This document shows, in pieces, positions 54,112 to 61,934 of a stretch of 64,000 nt of DNA (positions are counted from its first letter, which is position 1; the number at the start of each line of letters is the position of its first letter). A model generated the notes under the pieces. That model was not told the origin of the DNA. It searched no databases and was given only the letters and a program-made list of their open reading frames with translations. Origin of the DNA: Parabacteroides sp. AD58 (GTDB taxonomy: Bacteria > Bacteroidota > Bacteroidia > Bacteroidales > Tannerellaceae); NCBI RefSeq assembly GCF_023744375.2, contig NZ_CP146284.1:3667501-3731500 (forward strand). The letters run 5' to 3'. A program made the translations under genes and the position numbers.

Positions 54112-55356
54112 TTATTCAAAACGTATACTCCGGGCCGGACTTATTTGGGTAATCAGATAAGAAGGTCCTAACATCATTAACATGGAAATTGCCAGTGTCC
54201 CGATGTTCAATAATATCAGCGAGGTAAGGCTTAAATCTATAGGAACGGCATCCAGGTAATAAATGGTTGGGTCCAGCTTGAGAATATGGGTTGTTGATTG
54301 AAGCAGGCAAATGGCTATCCCGATTACATTTCCCCAAAGCATGCCTTTGCCAATGAGGAAGAATGATACATATAAGAATACTTTCCGTATGCTCCGGTTG
54401 TTCTGCCCTAAGGCTTTCAGAATGCCGATCATATTGGTCCGTTCCAGAATGATAATGAGTAAGCCGGAAATCATGGTAAAGCCGGCAACGGCCAGCATCA
54501 GGACAAGGATAACTACGACATTGATGTCGAGTACATCCAGCCAGCTGAATATCATCGGATTCAGGTCTTTAATGGAACGGACGTAATAGCTGTTGCCTTC
54601 GCGGTCTTGCCGGTTGGCCATTTCGAAGTAAAGATCTTCGGCTGTCTGGTCGAGCTGGTCATAATCGTGAACCAATAGTTCGACGCCGCTTACCTGGTCG
54701 TCGTCCCATCCGTTCAAACGTCTGACTTGTCTGATGTCGGCAAAGACAAACAGTTTGTCGTAGTCGGCAAAACCAGTTTCGTAGATGCCGGAAATGTGAA
54801 ACTTCCGAACGCGGACTTCTTCGCCGACAAAGTAGGTGAGGAATGAATCTCCCAGTTTCAAGCCTAACAGGTCAGACAGGTATTTTGAGATCAATACGTC
54901 GGTTGATCGTTTATCCGGATCAAAATGTAGGATATCTCCTTCTTTCAGGTTTTTCTTCAGGAAAGTCCAGTCATACTGTTCGTCAACACCTTTCAAGACA
55001 ATCCCTTGGAAATCCTGCTCCGTCTTTAGAATCCCCGGTTTGGTAGCGAAGGTTTCTACGTGAGCAATAGCCGGATTCGCAGCCAGCGCTTGCAACAAGG
55101 TATCCGAAAAGGCAATCGGTATGGTTTCGTAGGAGGTATTGTTGTCGAAATTGGATATTTGAATATGCGTACCGAATCCGATGACTTTATTCCGCACTTC
55201 TTTCTTGAATCCGATCACAATGGCTACAGAAAGAATCATGACAGCCAAGCCTAAAGCAATGCCAATCATGGCAATCCGGATAGCCGGGGGCGTAGCTTGT
55301 CTGTCACCATTCTTGTCGAAATGTATCTTTCTTGCGATAAATAGTTCCAGATTCAT
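54112..55356 (-). CDS. LolC/E-like ABC transporter permease (FtsX family)
   Basis: A 414-residue inner-membrane protein. It has the MacB/FtsX topology: one helix near residues 28-50, a large periplasmic domain (55-270), and three C-terminal helices (about 275-305, 325-350 and 375-405). FIARKIHF at the start and AVAGFTMISGLLIIILERTNMIGILKALG are typical of LolC/LolE. It probably extracts lipoproteins for LolA with an ATPase encoded elsewhere. It follows the aminotransferase by 14 bp. Confidence 0.88.
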   Translation of the reverse strand: MNLELFIARKIHFDKNGDRQATPPAIRIAMIGIALGLAVMILSVAIVIGFKKEVRNKVIGFGTHIQISNFDNNTSYETIPIAFSDTLLQALAANPAIAHVETFATKPGILKTEQDFQGIVLKGVDEQYDWTFLKKNLKEGDILHFDPDKRSTDVLISKYLSDLLGLKLGDSFLTYFVGEEVRVRKFHISGIYETGFADYDKLFVFADIRQVRRLNGWDDDQVSGVELLVHDYDQLDQTAEDLYFEMANRQDREGNSYYVRSIKDLNPMIFSWLDVLDINVVVILVLMLAVAGFTMISGLLIIILERTNMIGILKALGQNNRSIRKVFLYVSFFLIGKGMLWGNVIGIAICLLQSTTHILKLDPTIYYLDAVPIDLSLTSLILLNIGTLAISMLMMLGPSYLITQISPARSIRFE

Positions 55357-55370
55357 CCAGTTCCTTTTTG

Positions 55371-56570
55371 TTAAATGGTTCGGCCCGGATACGCTTCAAG
55401 TGCCTTTTGGAGTACGATCAGCGCTTTCGCCAGGTCTTCTTTTTTGAGCACGTAAGCCATACGTACCTCGTCTTTTCCTAACCCGGGTGTAGTATAAAAA
55501 CCCGATGCCGGCGCCATCATGACGGTTTGTCCTTCATATTCGAAGTCACTCAAGCACCAGGCACAGAACTTGTCGGCATCGTCTACTGGCAGTTTTGCCA
55601 CCGTATAGAAAGCTCCCATCGGAATCGGCGAATAACATCCCGGAATCCGGTTCAATCCGTCGATCAGGAATTTACGCCGTTCTACATATTCATTATATAC
55701 ATTCAGCATGTAGTCATTGGGTGTATCCAATGATGCCTCTGCAATAATCTGACCGATTAAAGGCGGACTCAGGCGGGCCTGGCACCATTTCATGACATTC
55801 TCTTTCACCATCTGATTCTTGGTGATCAGGGCTCCGATACGGATACCACATTCGCTGTATCTTTTGGATACGGAATCAACCAGTACCACATTGTTCTCAA
55901 TCCCTTTCAGATGGAAGGCAGAAATATAAGGTGCGCCTGTATAACAGAATTCACGATAAACTTCGTCCGAAAATAAGAACAGATCGTATTTCTTGACAAT
56001 ATCACGAATCTGATTCATTTCCTTCTGGGTATATAGATAGCCGGTCGGATTGTTCGGATTACAGATCAGAACGGCTTTGGTACGCGGAGTAATCAGTTCT
56101 TCAAACCGTTCTACCGAGGGAAGAGCAAATCCTTCTTCAATGGTGGAAGGGATGGTTTTGATGACTGCGCCACACGAAATGGCAAATGCCATATAGTTGG
56201 CATAGGCAGGTTCGGGAACAATAATTTCATCCCCTGGATCCAGACAGGCCATAAACGAGAAGAATACGGCTTCCGAACCTCCGGTCGTAATGATAATATC
56301 GTCAGCGTCGACTATAATATTGAATTTCGCGTAATACTTCACTAATTTTTCTCGGAAACTGCGGATTCCTTCACTGGGCGAATATTCAAGCACGGTGCGG
56401 TCAATATGGCGCATCGCCTCCATCGCGACTTCGGGTGTTGGCACATCCGGTTGCCCGATATTGAGGTGATACACTTTAATTCCCTTAGCTTTTGCCTGAT
56501 TGGCCAGCGGAACAAGTTTTCTGATAGGAGAAGCCGGCATATTGACTCCTCGTTGTGAGATATTCGGCAT
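55371..56570 (-). CDS. PLP-dependent aminotransferase, class I
   Basis: A 399-residue fold-type I enzyme. Substrate and cofactor motifs are TTGGSEAVFFSF (residues 95-106), NPNNPTG (171-177), SDEVYREF and the PLP Lys236 in DSVSKRYSECGIRIG. It belongs to the AspC/AlaT-like group; the exact amino acid is not predictable. It begins the permease transcript, with a well-formed promoter at 56600-56629. Confidence 0.88.
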   Translation of the reverse strand: MPNISQRGVNMPASPIRKLVPLANQAKAKGIKVYHLNIGQPDVPTPEVAMEAMRHIDRTVLEYSPSEGIRSFREKLVKYYAKFNIIVDADDIIITTGGSEAVFFSFMACLDPGDEIIVPEPAYANYMAFAISCGAVIKTIPSTIEEGFALPSVERFEELITPRTKAVLICNPNNPTGYLYTQKEMNQIRDIVKKYDLFLFSDEVYREFCYTGAPYISAFHLKGIENNVVLVDSVSKRYSECGIRIGALITKNQMVKENVMKWCQARLSPPLIGQIIAEASLDTPNDYMLNVYNEYVERRKFLIDGLNRIPGCYSPIPMGAFYTVAKLPVDDADKFCAWCLSDFEYEGQTVMMAPASGFYTTPGLGKDEVRMAYVLKKEDLAKALIVLQKALEAYPGRTI

Positions 56571-56599
56571 TATTTCTTAATTTTTGTTCATTTGAAACA

Positions 56600-56629
56600 C
56601 AAAGATAGGGATTAATTACTAATCGCCAA
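56600..56629 (-). promoter_or_regulatory. Bacteroidales promoter for the aminotransferase-permease pair
   Basis: Minus-strand TTG (56629-56627), 19 nt, TATCTTTG (56607-56600), 29 bp before the start codon. Confidence 0.7.
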
Positions 56630-56715
56630 GGTGGAACTGATTTTTATTTCTAAGTTTTCATTCTTGCTTTTTATGTTGGTCCAGCCGGATTATCATTAAG
56701 AGAGAATACAACATT

Positions 56716-56839
56716 CGTTAGCTTTGAATATAGAATACGTTATCTTTTGATTGTTTGACAGAAGTCGTAAAGCTTTTCTATATATGTGATAAAGCTTTAT
56801 CATATATGTGGAAAAGCTTTTTGACAATTGTCAAACAAT
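56716..56839. repeat. 22-nt-period non-coding array, locus B
   Basis: AAAGCTTT recurs at 56769, 56791 and 56813, and CGTTA at 56716 and 56738, all in a 22-nt register. The core is bounded by an 11-bp perfect inverted repeat, ATTGTTTGACA (56750-56760) / TGTCAAACAAT (56829-56839). Inside, AAAGCTTTTC (56769-56778) can pair with GAAAAGCTTT (56811-56820), and GATAAAGCTTTATC is a perfect palindrome. Bases 56747-56834 align without gaps to 3926-4013 at 73 of 88 positions. Confidence 0.85.
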
Positions 56840-56946
56840 TACTTTCCAGGCAGAATCGAATCTCTTGCATACGTAGAACAGGCGACTATCTGGTGATACT
56901 CGGATAATTTTTAAGAAATAAAGGCTGATTATTCCAATATTTTGAA

Positions 56947-56954
56947 TATATTTG
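56947..56954 (+). promoter_or_regulatory. -7 box for the GH109 gene
   Basis: TATATTTG matches TAnnTTTG about 110 bp before the ATG at 57066. No clear -33 element. Confidence 0.5.
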
Positions 56955-57065
56955 TCCTTTCAAAGGATGATAATTACATTATTTACTTGTAAGTGGTAGT
57001 GAGATAGATGAAAATTGAATTTAATTCAGCCTATATACATTAAATAATTTATAAATAATAAAGAC

Positions 57066-58649
57066 ATGAAGAAAATTACTCAGTGGGTGATCGGAGCCTG
57101 CGCAGCGTTCGCGCTTATCTGTACTCCCGTATCCATGAACGCGCAATCTTTGTCTCCTTCAACGAAGTGGCATTGGGAAAAGGGAACGATTGTAATTGAT
57201 ACTCCTGAACGTCCTGCTGGTCAGGAACATGCTTTGGGAATGAAAGCTCCGAAGCTAAATGTTGTCCGTGTAGGTTTCGTCGGCTTAGGTATGCGTGGTC
57301 CGGGTGCGGTGGAGCGCTTTACTTACATTCCGGGTGTTCAGATTGTAGCGCTGTGTGACTACGAGAAAGAACGTGCCGAGAAATGTCAGGATATTTTGCG
57401 TAAGGCAAGTCTGCCGCCAGCAGCCATTTATTCTGGAGCTGAAGGCTATAAAGAACTTTGCCAGCGTGAAGATATTGACTTGGTTTATATTGCTGCTGAT
57501 TGGGATCATCATTTCCCGATTGCCAAATGTGCACTTGAAAACGGTAAGCACACGGCCATCGAAGTTCCTTCTGCCATGAATCTGGAACAGTGCTGGGAAT
57601 TGATCAACCTGACAGAAAAGACACGCAAGCATTGTATGATTTTGGAAAACTGCTGCTACGACTGGTTTGAAATGAATACCTTGAATATGGCTCAGCAGGG
57701 AGTTTTCGGTGAAGTAATCCGTGCCCAGGGTGCTTATATCCACAACTTGGATGATTTCTGGGATTACTATTGGAAGAACGGAAAAGAAGATAAGTTAGGC
57801 TGGCGTTTGCGCTATAATATGGAAAATCGCGGTGATGTGTACGCTACTCACGGCTTAGGCCCGGTTGCTCAGGCTTTGGATATCCATCGTGGCGACCGCA
57901 TGACTACTTTGGTAGCTATGGATACGAAATCGGTTCATGGTAAAGCCTTGGTTGAAAAGGCTACAGGCGAGAAGTGCGACAACTTCCGCAATGGTGATCA
58001 TACGACTACTTTGATTCGTACAGAAAATGGAAAAGTAATCGAAATCCAGCATGACGTTATGAATCCGCAACCGTATAACCGTTTGTATCAGCTGACTGGA
58101 ACTAAAGGTTTTGCCAATAAGTATCCGGTAGAAGGTTATGCTCTCGATTCAGAACAGATGGCAGCATCAGGTGTTCAGCCGAAAGTTGATAATTTGAGTA
58201 CACATTCATTCTTGCCGAAGGAAGAAATGGAAGCGTTGGTTGCGAAATACCAGCATCCGATCTTGAAGAAATACGGTGAGATGGCTAAGGAAGTAGGTGG
58301 ACACGGTGGTATGGACTTCATCATGGATTCACGCTTGGTATACTGCCTGCAGAACGGCCTGCCTTTGGATATGGATGTATATGATTTGGCTGAATGGTGT
58401 AGCTTGGCTGAATTAGGTGCTATTTCTATGGATAACGGTTGTGCTGCCGTTGCCTTCCCCGACTTCACTCGCGGACATTGGAACGATGTAAAAGGATACA
58501 AACATGCGTTTGCTACTCCGGAAGAAGAAGCCGCTTCAATGAAGATCGCTGAAGAATTTACTGCGAAACAGAAAGAATTAGGCGCAAAAGAATGGGAAAA
58601 AATAGCCAAGAAAGAAGCTAAGGCTGCTAAGAAAGCTGCAAAGAAATAA
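57066..58649 (+). CDS. GH109-type NAD-dependent glycosidase (Gfo/Idh/MocA fold)
   Basis: A 527-residue exported enzyme with signal peptide (MKKITQWVIG...MNAQ). A Rossmann NAD domain follows (VRVGFVGLGMRGPGAV) with the GH109 hallmarks THGLGPVAQALDIHRGDR and GGHGGMDFIMDSRLVYCL. GH109 members hydrolyse alpha-N-acetylgalactosaminides by a redox mechanism; the substrate here (for example mucin or blood-group A glycans) is inferred. The C-terminus ends in a Lys/Ala repeat (KKEAKAAKKAAKK). It has its own promoter and terminator. Confidence 0.88.
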   Translation: MKKITQWVIGACAAFALICTPVSMNAQSLSPSTKWHWEKGTIVIDTPERPAGQEHALGMKAPKLNVVRVGFVGLGMRGPGAVERFTYIPGVQIVALCDYEKERAEKCQDILRKASLPPAAIYSGAEGYKELCQREDIDLVYIAADWDHHFPIAKCALENGKHTAIEVPSAMNLEQCWELINLTEKTRKHCMILENCCYDWFEMNTLNMAQQGVFGEVIRAQGAYIHNLDDFWDYYWKNGKEDKLGWRLRYNMENRGDVYATHGLGPVAQALDIHRGDRMTTLVAMDTKSVHGKALVEKATGEKCDNFRNGDHTTTLIRTENGKVIEIQHDVMNPQPYNRLYQLTGTKGFANKYPVEGYALDSEQMAASGVQPKVDNLSTHSFLPKEEMEALVAKYQHPILKKYGEMAKEVGGHGGMDFIMDSRLVYCLQNGLPLDMDVYDLAEWCSLAELGAISMDNGCAAVAFPDFTRGHWNDVKGYKHAFATPEEEAASMKIAEEFTAKQKELGAKEWEKIAKKEAKAAKKAAKK

Positions 58650-58666
58650 AATATAGTAAGCAGTTG

Positions 58667-58710
58667 ACAAGGGAACAAGGCTTTTGGGAGCAGTGTTCCC
58701 TTGTTTTCTT
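58667..58710 (+). terminator. GH109 gene terminator
   Basis: Perfect 11-bp stem ACAAGGGAACA (58667-58677) / TGTTCCCTTGT (58694-58704) followed by a U-rich stretch. Confidence 0.88.
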
Positions 58711-58756
58711 CTTGGCTCATCAAATTGTTAACTTTTTAATATTTATCTGACTGACC

Positions 58757-60004
58757 ATGAAAATAAATTCTTTGTATTGGGCTTTACCCTTGAGTATATG
58801 GTTAGGATGCAGTTGCAGTTCTTCCACTACGGAAGGAGAATTGGAAACGATTCCTGTAGGATCAGCCTATTCTACCATAACAACCTTAAAGGCTTCTGAT
58901 TATTTTCGGGAAGTAACATATATCCCCTTAGAAACAACCGACAGTGTTTTAGTCGGAAATGCTCCTTCCATACGTGTGGCTGGAAACCGTTTGATTGTCT
59001 CTTCGTCCCAAAAGCAATGTTTTTCTTTTAATAAATCTGATGGGCGGTTTGTAGCATCAGTCGGACATATCGGGAATGATCCGGAAGGATGTCGGGAACT
59101 GACCGGCTGGCTCGATGCGGCAAACGGATATCTTTATTTCTTGAAGGGTGACGGCGTTTCTGCTATTTATGATACAGATGGGAATTTTGTCGGCACATCG
59201 AAAGAAGTAGAATTAAGTGATGGCTTGTTTGGGATTGATTCGAATGATTACTTAGATAAGCAAACCTTGGTGAAACACACATCTGCTACTGCCACAAAAC
59301 CCGACCGAGTCATTCTTTATCGTGATACAACTTTGCTGGCTTCTTTTCCCTCTCATGGAGAAGAAAAAGCCATTGTTTCCGGAAACCAAGCCGATATTGA
59401 AAGCATTGCTGTATTCCAACAGGCATTGATGGGGCATTCAATGATTTTTATCCATTACAAAAATGGAGATGAAATGGGGCTCATTCCAACCGAACATCCT
59501 TTCTGGCACGTAGGCAAAAAGCTTTATTTTCGCGAGCTCTTCAATGATACCATTTATCAGGTGACAAAAGACGGTTTATTGCCTGAACGGCGGTTTGATT
59601 TCGGAGCTATGACGTGGAAGCGGGAAGACAGGTATGACGCGCAGAAAGACGACGCTATCTATCCGTTGGAAGTCATGGAAAACGACCGCTTCTTGTGGTT
59701 GCGTTTTGTCGTCAATCTTTATCGGCAAGACAAGCGAAAAGCCTATAATGCGCTTTATCTGAAAAAAAGCGGAGAGGTAAAGGTGGCAGCTTACGAAGAA
59801 GGAATGGAAAACGATCTGAACGGATTCTTGCCTTTACAACCTACTTTTGTAACAGCTGATGGCGAATTTGCTCAGCTAATACCGGCCGAAACAATAGCAG
59901 AATGGTTTGAAGAGCATTCGGATGCAGCAGAACTTCCAGCTGAAATACAAGCTTTAAAAGCTATCAGGGCGGATGATAATCCGGTGGTTGTCTTGATGAA
60001 ATAA
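58757..60004 (+). CDS. 6-bladed beta-propeller lipoprotein (DUF4934/BF3164-like)
   Basis: 415 residues. The lipobox LGCSC near residues 16-20 is followed by a Ser/Thr stretch and acidic EGELE. The body shows the Bacteroidetes beta-propeller pattern: REVTYIPLETTDSVLVG, RLIVSSSQKQCFSFNKSDGRFVASVGHIGNDPEG, and later YFRELFNDTIYQVTKDG. Such proteins are abundant in this phylum and of unknown function; binding is assumed. It is separated from the GH109 gene by a strong terminator, so a functional link is not shown. Confidence 0.8.
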   Translation: MKINSLYWALPLSIWLGCSCSSSTTEGELETIPVGSAYSTITTLKASDYFREVTYIPLETTDSVLVGNAPSIRVAGNRLIVSSSQKQCFSFNKSDGRFVASVGHIGNDPEGCRELTGWLDAANGYLYFLKGDGVSAIYDTDGNFVGTSKEVELSDGLFGIDSNDYLDKQTLVKHTSATATKPDRVILYRDTTLLASFPSHGEEKAIVSGNQADIESIAVFQQALMGHSMIFIHYKNGDEMGLIPTEHPFWHVGKKLYFRELFNDTIYQVTKDGLLPERRFDFGAMTWKREDRYDAQKDDAIYPLEVMENDRFLWLRFVVNLYRQDKRKAYNALYLKKSGEVKVAAYEEGMENDLNGFLPLQPTFVTADGEFAQLIPAETIAEWFEEHSDAAELPAEIQALKAIRADDNPVVVLMK

Positions 60005-60035
60005 ACTGGTGGAATGGATAGATTCAGTGTCTATA

Positions 60036-60075
60036 TAAAAAAAGAGACTTTGGCGTGGGGCCTAAGTCTCTTTCT
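60036..60075. terminator. Bidirectional terminator
   Basis: AAAGAGACTT (60041-60050) pairs perfectly with AAGTCTCTTT (60064-60073), with an A-run before and T-rich sequence after. It lies between convergent genes. Confidence 0.85.
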
Positions 60076-60095
60076 TATAGGGTAAGTAATTGAAT

Positions 60096-60473
60096 TTACT
60101 TGTTATCTGCCAAATAAGAATCAGGAACAACATCAAAGCCAGATAAACGATTGTTGTTGTTAGTTACGTTGATCAATGCAACATATTTACGATATTGTTC
60201 TGTATTCAGCACCTTTTTCATCAACTTCAAGTTGCTGTAGATTGCTTTCTGCATCTTAGCTTCTTTCTGATCATCTGAAGCACGCAGACTTGCTTTCTGC
60301 ATTTCGTGGAAGTAATCGTTGATGTTTTCTACTTCCTTAACCTGATCAGATGTTAACTGCAAATAACAGCTCAACTGATATGTATTTGCAGAGAACGGAA
60401 GTTTTTTGTTACTTGCAAAACTAACTGTTGCGCTCATTAATACGGCTGCAACGAATAAACCTAAACGTTTCAT
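60096..60473 (-). CDS. Small exported helical protein of unknown function
   Basis: 125 residues with a signal peptide (MKRLGLFVAAVLMSATVSFA). The mature part is predicted mostly helical, with LTSDQVKEVENINDYFHEM followed by VLNTEQYRKYVALIN. The spaced LTxxQ/LNxEQ pattern recalls Spy/CpxP-like periplasmic proteins, but similarity is too weak to assign. The frame opens at 60509; the ATG at 60473 puts the basic residues and hydrophobic core where a signal peptide needs them. It is monocistronic, with a TATCTTTG box about 100 bp upstream. Confidence 0.7.
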   Translation of the reverse strand: MKRLGLFVAAVLMSATVSFASNKKLPFSANTYQLSCYLQLTSDQVKEVENINDYFHEMQKASLRASDDQKEAKMQKAIYSNLKLMKKVLNTEQYRKYVALINVTNNNNRLSGFDVVPDSYLADNK

Positions 60474-60574
60474 AATCAATAATCTTAAAATAATTAAACC
60501 TAAAAACAACCTAAAATATAACCTAAACTCATTCTACCAACATCCAGTGTTGATATCATTTCTTTTTTCGAAGG

Positions 60575-60582
60575 CAAAGATA
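60575..60582 (-). promoter_or_regulatory. -7 box for the small exported protein
   Basis: Minus-strand TATCTTTG matches TAnnTTTG. The leader would be about 100 nt; no -33 box is clear. Confidence 0.45.
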
Positions 60583-60744
60583 TATAGATGTTTTATAGCA
60601 TAACTATCTAGCACTATTAATAAATGTAAAATCGTTGTTGTAATTGATATATATCAAGGATTATGGCTTTCTATTTACAATTGTATAGCTGAAATAAGCA
60701 GCTAAATGAGATTAATTCGCCATAATTACCATCATTTTGTAATG

Positions 60745-61920
60745 TCATTGTAATATCTTATGCTTCTCATAGGAGGCTTTTGTCCAACGCCAGTAAACCA
60801 GTAAAGAGATTACGCAGCAAAATGACCCAAAAAGATAAGCAGCCGACAAGTTAATATGCGCAGAGATAAAACCAGCCAGAAGCATACCAATACCGACACC
60901 CACATCAAATGAAGTCAGATAAGTAGAAGTAGCGGTTCCACGTAAGTTATGTGGGGCGACATTGACAAATAAGCACTGAAATGCAGGTACGCCAGTGCCA
61001 AAACCAAGTCCAATGAATAGGGCAGAACCATAGAATACAGCTGGATCATGGATGGTAGCAAATAAAGCAAAGAATACAATCAGACAAATAATGGATGAAG
61101 AAGCCACTTGATGTATCTTCCCGTGATCGACCAGACGACCAGAGATTAATCTGGAAATGCCTACGCCGATAGCCATGAACACAAAGAAATAACCCGGTTC
61201 TGTAATGCCGATTTCTTTTCCATACAATACGACGAATGAGGTAATCATGCCGTAGGGGATAGCAATCAATATATAAGCTGCAGCAGCTGGCAATGCTGTC
61301 AGCAGAATAAAACGGTCTAACGAAAAGGAGGGACGTTTTACGGGTTTACGAGCCGGATATTGGATGAACAGGACAGAAAGTATGCCTGCTAACGAAATAC
61401 CCAAACAAATCCAGACGATGGATGAAAAGCCGTGGTGGGCGTATGCGGCAACTGCTACCAGTGGTGCCAGTGACATGCCCAGATTGATCGTTAACCCATA
61501 GAAACCCATTCCTTCTCCTCTTCGGGCAGAAGGAATGACATCTATCGTAATGGTGTTGCCGGCAACAGACGTTAACCCCATGAAACCGCCTTGCAGAAAC
61601 CGAATGATCAATAACAGACTTAGAGCTGTAAAGAAATATCCGAAGAAGAAGAGTCCGAATAAAGTAAAAGCAAACAAATACAACGGCTTTCGGGAAAAAC
61701 AATCTACCAGATATCCTGAAAAAGGACGCACGCATAGAACGCCGATCGTGTAACTGGACAATGCAATGCCGACTTCTGATTTTCCGATACCTAATTCTTC
61801 CGTCAGATAGACTGGCATCGTAGGCATCAGCATGTAAAAGGCAAAATTCATCAGAAAGTAAGAAAAGCAACATTGTACGAAGTTACGATTCCATAAAACC
61901 GGTTTGTTCGATGATTCCAT
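60745..61920 (-). CDS. Major facilitator superfamily transporter
   Basis: A 391-residue, 12-helix membrane protein with the MFS loop-2-3 pattern (RPFSGYLVDCFSRKPLYLF) and a related pattern between helices 8 and 9 (GVGISRLISGRLVDHGKIHQV). It resembles small-molecule/drug efflux MFS proteins. Substrate unknown. The frame also opens at an ATG at 61944 overlapping the ABC-F gene. I prefer the ATG at 61920 (MESSNKP) because AGGA lies 6 nt before it. It is probably co-transcribed with the ABC-F gene 14 bp upstream. Confidence 0.85.
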   Translation of the reverse strand: MESSNKPVLWNRNFVQCCFSYFLMNFAFYMLMPTMPVYLTEELGIGKSEVGIALSSYTIGVLCVRPFSGYLVDCFSRKPLYLFAFTLFGLFFFGYFFTALSLLLIIRFLQGGFMGLTSVAGNTITIDVIPSARRGEGMGFYGLTINLGMSLAPLVAVAAYAHHGFSSIVWICLGISLAGILSVLFIQYPARKPVKRPSFSLDRFILLTALPAAAAYILIAIPYGMITSFVVLYGKEIGITEPGYFFVFMAIGVGISRLISGRLVDHGKIHQVASSSIICLIVFFALFATIHDPAVFYGSALFIGLGFGTGVPAFQCLFVNVAPHNLRGTATSTYLTSFDVGVGIGMLLAGFISAHINLSAAYLFGSFCCVISLLVYWRWTKASYEKHKILQ

Positions 61921-61934
61921 ATTGATCCTGTTTT

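Larger units (their letters stand above)
56630..57065. other. Gene-free interval containing 22-nt array locus B
   Basis: No gene is supportable. The array occupies 56716-56839, and a -7 box for the GH109 gene is at 56947. CCTTTCAAAGG is a short perfect palindrome near 56956. The rest is AT-rich without clear structure. Confidence 0.55.

Noticed and set aside
56747..56834. Insertion sequence or MITE
   Set aside because: Inverted ends exist, but the interior is a tandem repeat, no target-site duplication was seen flanking both copies, and no transposase is in the window.
57285..57743. 152-codon minus-strand frame inside the GH109 gene
   Set aside because: Antisense shadow of a strongly conserved coding region.
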